Made by a program: the position numbers and the translations under genes. Positions 43,048-49,130 of a stretch of DNA of 49,130 nucleotides are shown piece after piece. How positions within the stretch are numbered: the stretch's first letter is position 1; the number at the start of each line of letters is the position of its first letter. The DNA is taken from NCBI GenBank assembly GCA_016219905.1, contig JACRKA010000014.1, positions 1 to 49,130 of the forward strand. Reading direction: 5' to 3'. The notes beneath the pieces are model-generated. The model was not told the origin of the DNA. It did not search any database and was given only the letters and a program-made list of their open reading frames with translations. Source of the stretch: Verrucomicrobiota bacterium. GTDB taxonomy: Bacteria; Verrucomicrobiota; Verrucomicrobiia; CAIQCK01.

Positions 43048-43154
43048 GAGTGTTCCGCCGGCGACGCGACCCTAGCAGGTGTCCGGATGAAACGACAAGA
43101 ATCCTCGCGGCTCGCCCATGCCGCGGCGGACAGCGGATGGCGCGGCCCGGACGT

Positions 43155-44870
43155 TCATTTCTTCTTCACCGCCGGCTTCTCGATGCCGACGTTGTCGCGG
43201 ACGATGACGTTCGTGCAACCGGACTCGACCTCAACCGTCCGCCTGCCGCCCCGGAAGATGTTGCCGGTGACCAGCAGCGTGTCGCCGCCCGGCTGGAACC
43301 GGATGGCGTGGCTGGCCTCGGGGCCTGTCACGAAGATGTTGTCGCGGACGATGACGTTGCCGTAGCGGCCGTTCGGCTCGTGCGTGGTGAAATACAGTTC
43401 GGCGTAGCTCTCGTAGTCGCCGGTCACAAAACTGCGCCGGCCCCGGCGCGGGTCGCGCTCGCACTTGGTCGTGTTGTTGATGAACACGTTGCCCTGGAGC
43501 ACGAGGTTTCGCGGCTGGTTGATCCACGAGCCGCGCCCGCCGTTGCGGAACGTGTTGCCGATGATGGTCACGTCCTCGGCGGATTTCTCCACGCTCATCA
43601 CGCGCGAGCCGTTCGTGCCGTCCACGGTGTTGCCCGTGACCGTGACGTTCTTGCAGAACTCCGCGATGAAGAACGCGCCCATCCGAGAGCCGAGGATGTG
43701 GTTGTTGGCGAACACGACGTTGTGGCAGCGCTGCACGTGCATCGTGTCGCCCAGCGCGCTGAGCTTGCAGCCGGTGATGCGGACGCCCTGCGCGCACGTG
43801 ATGTCCACGCCGCCCTTGCCGGGGCCGCTGCCCTTCGGCGCATACAACGCCGGATGCACGGCGAACAGCTTGTGCATCAGTCTGGCCTGCGGCCCGGCGG
43901 CGGTTTTGAACCGGATCGGTTTGCCGAGCGGCTTCTCCGCGATGCGGATGAACTCCTTCGTGGACTCGACAACAAAGTATTGTTTGCCGCGCACAAGGTT
44001 CGACGGCAGCGTATCGCCGAAGAAGCAAATGCTGTCGCGCCCACGCTCCGCGTCGCGCCCTTCGCGGACCTGCGATACGGGCAACAGCTTCGCGTTGTCG
44101 AAGAACATGCGGTCGTCGCCCACGGCCATCTTCACCGGCCCGATGACCAGATCGTTTCGGAAATACTTCGCCGCCATCGCCCGCTCCTGCGGCGTGTGAT
44201 CCTCCGGCCAGACGGTGATCTGCCACAGGTAGCCGTAGTCCCACATGAACTTGCCGCTCTCCAGCAGTGTGCAATTGTCCACCGTCACGTGGCGCGCGAA
44301 CGTCTCCACCTCCGACTCGCTCTTGGCCTTCGCCGCGCCGTGGACGCTGACGACTGCGCCCGCGATGCGCTCGGAGCTGATGTCGCGGAAGGTCAGGTTC
44401 TCCGTGCGTCCGCCCGCCGAGGTGGTGATGAGGATCATCCGCGTGTTGACGTTCGGCTCCCACGTGTTGTCGTCGCGCTTGGGGTCGAAGCAGCGGCCTG
44501 TGAAATGCCCGCCGAACCAGTTGAAGTCGCGCACATCCTGGCCGCTGAAGACCACCACGCGCGCCTGGTCGCCCAGCTTCTCCGGCAGGTGGAACCTCGC
44601 GCCATAAGCCGACACGGTCGTGCGCGACGACAGCGAGACCGGCGTGCCACCGCTGACGAAGTAGTCGCCCGGCGGAATGACCACCGTCCCGCCGCCCGCT
44701 TTCGCGACCGACTCAAAACAACGCGTCAACGCCGGCGTGTCGTCCGTGGCGCCGTCGGCGCGCGGCGAGAAGCTCGCGAGATTGAACTGCCCGCCTTGCG
44801 CCGGACAGCGCGGTGCAGCGACCAGCCAGCCCACGAAGAAGCACTTCATGCCGAATGCGATCAGCTTCAT
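43155..44870 (-). CDS. Secreted right-handed parallel beta-helix protein (pectate-lyase-like)
   Basis: A 571-residue exported protein; MKLIAFGMKCFFVGWLVAA is a signal peptide. FSPRADGATDDTPALTRCF and GGTVVIPPGDYFVSG open a Pectate_lyase_3-type domain. The second half repeats short beta-helix rungs: NVVFANNHILGSRMG, NVTVTGNTVDGTNGS, DVTIIGNTFRNGG, NLVLQGNVFINNT, NVIVRDNIFVTG, TLLVTGNIFRGG. It probably acts on polysaccharide as a lyase or hydrolase, but no catalytic residues can be named. The start has a GAGGATATGAA site and lies 22 bases after the amidohydrolase stop. Confidence 0.85.
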   Translation of the reverse strand: MKLIAFGMKCFFVGWLVAAPRCPAQGGQFNLASFSPRADGATDDTPALTRCFESVAKAGGGTVVIPPGDYFVSGGTPVSLSSRTTVSAYGARFHLPEKLGDQARVVVFSGQDVRDFNWFGGHFTGRCFDPKRDDNTWEPNVNTRMILITTSAGGRTENLTFRDISSERIAGAVVSVHGAAKAKSESEVETFARHVTVDNCTLLESGKFMWDYGYLWQITVWPEDHTPQERAMAAKYFRNDLVIGPVKMAVGDDRMFFDNAKLLPVSQVREGRDAERGRDSICFFGDTLPSNLVRGKQYFVVESTKEFIRIAEKPLGKPIRFKTAAGPQARLMHKLFAVHPALYAPKGSGPGKGGVDITCAQGVRITGCKLSALGDTMHVQRCHNVVFANNHILGSRMGAFFIAEFCKNVTVTGNTVDGTNGSRVMSVEKSAEDVTIIGNTFRNGGRGSWINQPRNLVLQGNVFINNTTKCERDPRRGRRSFVTGDYESYAELYFTTHEPNGRYGNVIVRDNIFVTGPEASHAIRFQPGGDTLLVTGNIFRGGRRTVEVESGCTNVIVRDNVGIEKPAVKKK

Positions 44871-44892
44871 TTCATATCCTCAATGTCCCGCC

Positions 44893-46602
44893 TCACCGTT
44901 GGAAAACCGTCTTGCCGCCGACAATAGTGCGCAAGACTTTGATCTTGCGGATGTCGTCTTCCGCGCAGGTGAGGTAATCCCGGTCAATGACGACGAGGTC
45001 GGCGAGCTTGCCGGGTTCGAGCGAGCCGAGCTTGTCCTCGTCGAAGCTCAACCACGCGGCCCAGAGCGTCACCGCTCGCAGCGCGTCGAGCCGCGAGAGT
45101 CTCTGGTGCGCGCCATAAACGTTGCCCCGGTCGGTTTGCCGCGCGACGGCGATCCAGAGCATCAGGGCGGGATTGAACGAGTTCATCGCGTGGTCGGGAT
45201 CGAAGCCAATCATGTGGTCGCTGTTGACCGCGACAGGAACGCCGGCGCGCGCCCATTCGCCCAGGCCGATGAACCGCCCGGCCCACGGTTTGCCGTAGAT
45301 GTCCGCCATCGCCTCGGCGTCGCGATGATAGAGGTAGCCCTGCGTGTCCACGCCAACGCCGAGTTCCTTCGCCCGTCGCGCGATGGCTGGCGTCGGGAAA
45401 TAGGTGTGGAGCAGGTTGAACCGCCGTTGCTTGATGCTCGGGTCGCTCGCAGCGACGGCCGCGATGGCATCGAGCACGGCTTCCGTTCCGGCATCGCCGG
45501 TGACATGGATGCTCATCGGCCAGCCAAGCCGGTTGACGGTCGCGAAAACCATCTTCAACTCCTCCGGCGTGTAATAAAGCTCCCCGCAATAGTCCGGGTC
45601 GGTGAGCCGATAGAACTGGATGCGCTTTTCGCCGTAGCGCTCGCTCAATCGCGTCGTGCCCCAGTGGATGCCGCCATCGAGCGTCGTTTTCATCATGACA
45701 GCACGCACCCAGTCATCGCCGTCGCCGGGTTTGAAGCCGAGATTCTTGATGTATTTCTCGACCGCTTCCGGTGTTCGCGCGGAGAAACGGAATGTCGCCC
45801 GCATCCGCGCCGTGAGTTTGCCCTGGTCGCGCAGTTCGGCATACAGGCCGACGCCGTCGCGGTCTGTGGCGCGCTCGAAGATGGTCGTGATGCCGACCTC
45901 GTTGTAACGCCGCAGCAACTTGCCCAACGCCTCCATCGTCTGCTCGCGCGTCACGTTCGGTCGCGGCATGAGCTTGCGGAGCGACTGGTTGCCGCCACGG
46001 ATGAGGACAGGCCGGCCCGCGTCGTCGCGGACGATCTCGCCGTCGGGCAGCTTGCTGCTGGCGTCCACGATGCCGAGCGCGCGGAACCCGGCCGTGTTCA
46101 GCGCGTGCTTCATCACGGAGGTATAGAGCACCGGATGATCCGTCGTGGCCGCGTCCAGTTCGGCGGGCGTCGGATGACGGCGCTCCTTCAGCCGCGTGAT
46201 CTCATTGCGGGGCACCTCGATCCACTGGCCGGCCGGCAGTTCCTTTGCGCGGTGACGAATCCAATCCTGAATCTCCGCGATGCTCGACAGCTCGGCGTAA
46301 GTCTCCGTCACCGACGCCCGCGCCGCGCCGATGGAGTGGACGTGCGACTCGATGAAGCCCGGCAGGACGGTCTTGCCGCCGAGCCGGATGACCTCGGCGC
46401 GGTCGCCGCCGAGCTTGAGCATCTCCGCGCTTGTGCCGACCGCGACAATCCGCCCGTCACGAATCGCCAATGCCTCCGCGATTCGTTGGCGCGAGTCGAG
46501 CGTGACGATCTTGCCGTCCACCAGCAGCGTGTCGGCGGCGTTTACGGTTGACGCGATCAGCAGGGTCGCCAGCGCCGCTGAAACATTCGGGTTCTTGATC
46601 AT
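44893..46602 (-). CDS. YtcJ-like metal-dependent amidohydrolase, exported
   Basis: A 569-residue member of the amidohydrolase-3 group. Residues 1-22 (NVSAALATLLIASTVNA) form a signal peptide, then DTLLVDGKIVTLDSRQRIAEAL, the metal motif FIESHVHSIG (HxH), DGGIHWG, SIHVTGDAGTEAVLDAI and NSDHMIGFDPDHAMN, ending with EPGKLADLVVIDRDYLT. The substrate class ranges from formamides to imides, so no specific reaction is proposed. ATG 46602 is preceded by GGAG and gives a proper signal peptide; the frame is open 24 codons upstream but overlaps the acetyltransferase gene. Confidence 0.88.
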   Translation of the reverse strand: MIKNPNVSAALATLLIASTVNAADTLLVDGKIVTLDSRQRIAEALAIRDGRIVAVGTSAEMLKLGGDRAEVIRLGGKTVLPGFIESHVHSIGAARASVTETYAELSSIAEIQDWIRHRAKELPAGQWIEVPRNEITRLKERRHPTPAELDAATTDHPVLYTSVMKHALNTAGFRALGIVDASSKLPDGEIVRDDAGRPVLIRGGNQSLRKLMPRPNVTREQTMEALGKLLRRYNEVGITTIFERATDRDGVGLYAELRDQGKLTARMRATFRFSARTPEAVEKYIKNLGFKPGDGDDWVRAVMMKTTLDGGIHWGTTRLSERYGEKRIQFYRLTDPDYCGELYYTPEELKMVFATVNRLGWPMSIHVTGDAGTEAVLDAIAAVAASDPSIKQRRFNLLHTYFPTPAIARRAKELGVGVDTQGYLYHRDAEAMADIYGKPWAGRFIGLGEWARAGVPVAVNSDHMIGFDPDHAMNSFNPALMLWIAVARQTDRGNVYGAHQRLSRLDALRAVTLWAAWLSFDEDKLGSLEPGKLADLVVIDRDYLTCAEDDIRKIKVLRTIVGGKTVFQR

Positions 46603-46619
46603 GGTCTGCGCTCCTTCGT

Positions 46620-47555
46620 TCAAGCGGTTTCCGGCAGAAAAGTCGGCATGCTGATGCCCCGGAACGGCTGCCACGCGCCGCGCACCTGGCAGAAGTGCAA
46701 TTCGCAGTTCCGCGCGCCGCGGGCGTAGAGGTCACGAACCATCTGCGAGCACTCTACGGGAAGCAGGAACACCGGCTGCCGGCCGCGATGGCGGTCCAGC
46801 TCGCGGAGCAGCAACGCCAACGCCGTGGCCGCGTCCCGCGCGACGCACGGGCCGACCATGTTCATGCCGGGATGCGCCGAGGACACGATCCAGCCCGCGA
46901 GACCGCCCGCGCTGTCCGGCAGCACCGCCGCGTGCCAGAAGCCCGCGCGGTTCTCGATGAAGTGGCGGTAGTCCTTGTCGCGACGGATGCCGGCCACCTC
47001 CATCTCCAGCGCCGTCATCGCGGCAACGTCATCGGGCGTGGCGTCCCGCACGCGCCCGGACTCGGCTGGCAAATCTTTCATTCCGTCCGCGGGCACTTCC
47101 AGCCACATGTCCTGATAGACACAACGCGGCACAAACCCCGCCCGCGTGTAGAGCGAGAAGGAATCGAGGTTGAACGCGCTGGACACCAGCCGCACCGGCT
47201 TGCGCTCGCGGTCGGCGAAGTCGGTGATGAACCGCAGCATCGCGGAAGCGACGCCTCGTCCCGTGTAATCCGGATGCACGTTCATGATGCCCAGCGAGAC
47301 ATGCGTTGGGCGCGGATGGTAAAAGCACGATCCCATCACGCGTCCGGTGGCCGGATCCTCCGCCACGACGCAGCAACCGGGATCGAGCGCCTCATAGATA
47401 TCGGCGAAGACCGTCGTCACCGATGGGCCGCCAGGAAACACCGGCGGCCGGCCGTGCCGTTGATACCACTCGTTGGTTGAGAGGCAGATCAACTCGGCCA
47501 CTTCCGGCCGGTCGGCGTCGGTCATGGCTCGCAAGCGCAGGCTCGGTGCAGGCAA
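46620..47555 (-). CDS. Double GNAT-type N-acetyltransferase, TTG start
   Basis: A 311-residue protein with an N-terminal GNAT domain: first strand LRLRAMTDADRPEVAEL and acetyl-CoA loop MNVHPDYTGRGVASAMLRF (91-109), then FSLYTRAGF. A second, degenerate GNAT-like half runs from ~165 (GRVRDATPDDVAAMTALEM) to the end. The start is TTG at 47555: AAAGGAG (plus 47562-47568) lies six bases before it, and the later ATG at 47525 would remove the first strand of the fold. Substrate unknown. It sits between the MttB-like and amidohydrolase genes with gaps of about 20 bases. Confidence 0.85.
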   Translation of the reverse strand: MPAPSLRLRAMTDADRPEVAELICLSTNEWYQRHGRPPVFPGGPSVTTVFADIYEALDPGCCVVAEDPATGRVMGSCFYHPRPTHVSLGIMNVHPDYTGRGVASAMLRFITDFADRERKPVRLVSSAFNLDSFSLYTRAGFVPRCVYQDMWLEVPADGMKDLPAESGRVRDATPDDVAAMTALEMEVAGIRRDKDYRHFIENRAGFWHAAVLPDSAGGLAGWIVSSAHPGMNMVGPCVARDAATALALLLRELDRHRGRQPVFLLPVECSQMVRDLYARGARNCELHFCQVRGAWQPFRGISMPTFLPETA

Positions 47556-47561
47556 CGAGGT

Positions 47562-47568
47562 CTCCTTT
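47562..47568 (-). promoter_or_regulatory. Shine-Dalgarno site that fixes the TTG start of the acetyltransferase
   Basis: AAAGGAG on the minus strand, spaced six bases from TTG at 47555-47553. It lies between the MttB-like stop and the acetyltransferase start and supports independent initiation at a non-ATG codon. Confidence 0.7.
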
Positions 47569-47577
47569 CAGCGCAGG

Positions 47578-49059
47578 TCACTGCAACAGTTCTTTTCGTG
47601 CCGCATCCGCGATTCGGTCCACTTCGCGAAGGAACTCCGGCGCCAATTCCGGGTCGCGCTGGGCGGAGACGATTTCACGCCACGCGGCGTCGGCTTTGCG
47701 CAGAAGCTTCTCGTCTTCCTCGCCGGGGCGGAGCGCCGGGGCGCTGCGGTAGGCGCGGTCGAAGTATTTCGCGTCCCAGAGCACGTCTTTGAAATGCTCC
47801 GCCGTGTGGTCGGTGTCGAGGTAGGAGGTCGTCTCGGCAAACTCCATCGCGCGGATCACATCCAGCGCCAGCGTCTCGTCGTTGATCGCGGCGCCTTTGC
47901 TGAACATGTGCATGGCGCGGTTCAGGTCGAGGTCGAGCATCGCCTGCGCGGGCGAGAACACCGCACCATTGTCGAGCAGGCCGAGCGGCAACGGATGGCT
48001 GACCGTCGCGCCGAACGCCATCTGGCGGAAACATTTCAGCCACGCCGCCTGGATGCCGGGCGTTTTCGCCTCGATGTAGCCCGGCTCGACGTTCAGGACG
48101 AGGCCGTAACGGTAGCGGAAGAGTTGATGCAGCATCGCGTCGGTCAAGATGGCCGCGGGCGTCGCGTAGCAGACCTGAGTGGTGCGCATGTCCATCTCAC
48201 CCGCGATGGACGTGCCGAAGTAGAAAACGTCCGGGTCAATCAACGAGCACGCGGTGATGCCGCCGAGGATTTCCGCCGTGGCGACCACGGCGCTGCCGGC
48301 CGGCGTGACGGGCGCAGTGCCGCCGAGGATCGTCATCGGCGCGAAGTTGACCGGGAACTTGTGCTTGAGCGCTTCCTCCAGCACCTCGCACGAGCGCGCC
48401 TCGATCTTCAGCGGCGACGTGGTGCAGTAGGCGGCGACAAAGATCGGCGGTTGCGTCCGCAGCCGTTGTTCATCGTTGCCGGTCACGAGCTTCGCCATCT
48501 CGGTGAGATACTTCACCTCGGCAGCGCAGCTTGTGCCGACCCAGCCGGGTTTTTTCGTGTGGCGCAGGAGCAGCCGGGCCGACTCGATGATCTCGATGCG
48601 CGGGTCCACGTCGCCGCAGATGAACGGCGCGCAGACGGCCCGGACGCAATCCAGCCCGTTGCCGAGACGGATCATCTCGACCTGGTCTTGCGCGGTCGGC
48701 TTGCGGAACTGGCCGGTCGGGAAATCGTAGAGGGTCGGCGTCGCGAAGCCGTAGTCGCAGGTGAACTCCTCCGGCACCGCCACGTCATCCTGCGGCAGTT
48801 CGCGACAGAACGGATACCACAGCGACGAGCGGACCATCCGGTAACGGCCGCGCTGCGCGGCGATCTGCTTCTCGACGAGGTCGGGCTTGAACCACGCGCG
48901 ATGTTCGCCGAAGTCCACGCGGCAGCCCGCGTCCGCCAACGCGCGCAACAAAAACTCGCCGCGGATGCGCAGGCCGGTCCGTTCCAGCACGGCCAGCGCG
49001 CCGCGATGGATGCGCTCCATCCCGCCGGCGTCCAGTGCTTTCAACAATCCCTTGAGCAT
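47578..49059 (-). CDS. MttB-family (trimethylamine methyltransferase-like) corrinoid methyltransferase, non-pyrrolysine type
   Basis: A 493-residue TIM-barrel protein of the MttB/MtgB superfamily, which moves a methyl group from a quaternary or tertiary amine to a corrinoid protein. Family features: MERIHRGALAVLERTGLRI at the N-terminus, PMTILGGTAPVTPAGSAVVATAEIL (241-265), and the EAKTPGIQAAWLK stretch (330-342). The frame is continuous without an internal TAG, so no pyrrolysine is used; the glycine-betaine type is one option. No corrinoid protein gene is next to it. The ATG at 49059 lies 4 bases after the upstream stop with AAAGG before it. Confidence 0.88.
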   Translation of the reverse strand: MLKGLLKALDAGGMERIHRGALAVLERTGLRIRGEFLLRALADAGCRVDFGEHRAWFKPDLVEKQIAAQRGRYRMVRSSLWYPFCRELPQDDVAVPEEFTCDYGFATPTLYDFPTGQFRKPTAQDQVEMIRLGNGLDCVRAVCAPFICGDVDPRIEIIESARLLLRHTKKPGWVGTSCAAEVKYLTEMAKLVTGNDEQRLRTQPPIFVAAYCTTSPLKIEARSCEVLEEALKHKFPVNFAPMTILGGTAPVTPAGSAVVATAEILGGITACSLIDPDVFYFGTSIAGEMDMRTTQVCYATPAAILTDAMLHQLFRYRYGLVLNVEPGYIEAKTPGIQAAWLKCFRQMAFGATVSHPLPLGLLDNGAVFSPAQAMLDLDLNRAMHMFSKGAAINDETLALDVIRAMEFAETTSYLDTDHTAEHFKDVLWDAKYFDRAYRSAPALRPGEEDEKLLRKADAAWREIVSAQRDPELAPEFLREVDRIADAARKELLQ

Positions 49060-49063
49060 CGTC

Positions 49064-49130
49064 TCAGCCTTTGGGTTCCTCACGATACCAGACCAGCTCG
49101 ATGCTCGCGCCGTCGGGCGTCTGGAAGAAG
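49064..49130 (-). CDS. C-terminal end of a VOC/glyoxalase-family protein (5'-truncated by window edge)
   Basis: Read on the minus strand from 49129 the frame gives FFQTPDGASIELVWYREEPK then Gly and a TGA stop at 49066-49064. The pattern F-x-x-PDG-x-x-IEL-x-x-Y is the last beta strand and metal-binding Glu of the vicinal oxygen chelate superfamily. Only 21 residues are present, so substrate and length are unknown. It ends 4 bases before the MttB-like start and is probably co-transcribed with it. Confidence 0.65.
   Translation of the reverse strand, partial: FFQTPDGASIELVWYREEPKG

Noticed and set aside
47578-49059. Pyrrolysine-containing trimethylamine methyltransferase
   Set aside because: The frame is open to its natural end without an in-frame TAG, and no pyl genes are visible.

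Overview
The window looks like a chromosomal segment of a GC-rich, diderm bacterium, most likely of the PVC superphylum and probably Verrucomicrobiota (a Pedosphaera/Limisphaera-like or Kiritimatiella-like lineage). The reasons are: a full set of Kdo and heptose genes with kdsB next to pyrG and kdsA next to lptC/A/B (an arrangement I recall from Chlamydia), many secreted sulfatase-, sialidase-, beta-helix- and propeller-type proteins, and intergenic palindromic repeats. The species assignment is inference.

Layout. (1) 1-961: end of a secreted-type sialidase. (2) 974-9175, plus strand: one envelope operon with genes overlapping by 4 bases at most junctions: a deoxyhypusine-synthase-like protein, hldA, gmhB, kdsB, pyrG, kdsA, kdsC, lptC, lptA, lptB. 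It makes heptose and CMP-Kdo (with CTP supplied by PyrG) and part of the machine that exports LPS. (3) 9211-14890, plus strand: hpf, hprK, ptsH, ptsI, a sugar nucleotidyltransferase and metK. This is a PTS phosphorelay without sugar permeases, so probably regulatory. (4) 14891-15110: a cluster of five hairpins between convergent genes. (5) 15111-25812, minus strand: mreB, mreC, mreD, mrdA, rodA, rng, tig, clpP, clpX, that is cell shape and elongation, RNA processing, and protein folding and degradation. A good sigma-70-like promoter lies before mreB.

(6) 26285-30612, plus strand: a two-component island with a receiver protein, a 1103-residue hybrid kinase carrying a CxxCH haem motif and an Hpt domain, and a receiver protein with a C-terminal zinc-type cysteine motif. 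apbE follows. (7) 31791-36811, minus strand: an ABC importer operon of molybdate-transporter type that departs from the standard one. The binding protein is a tandem duplication whose second half carries paired cysteines at its ligand loop; it is coupled to a cysteine-bearing membrane-anchored secreted protein and to a ThiF/MoeB-like protein lacking the usual ATP-site Asp residues. I consider this the best candidate for an undescribed system. (8) 36881-49130, minus strand: accessory catabolic and secreted genes: a ceramidase-like protein, a Tat-exported propeller protein, a sulfatase, a cysteine-rich iron-sulfur protein, a beta-helix protein, a YtcJ-like amidohydrolase, a double acetyltransferase, an MttB-like methyltransferase and the end of a VOC-family protein. 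The last five are closely spaced and may be one operon.

I found no tRNA, rRNA, CRISPR array, insertion sequence or phage gene. All functions are read from motifs and context only; no database search was run.
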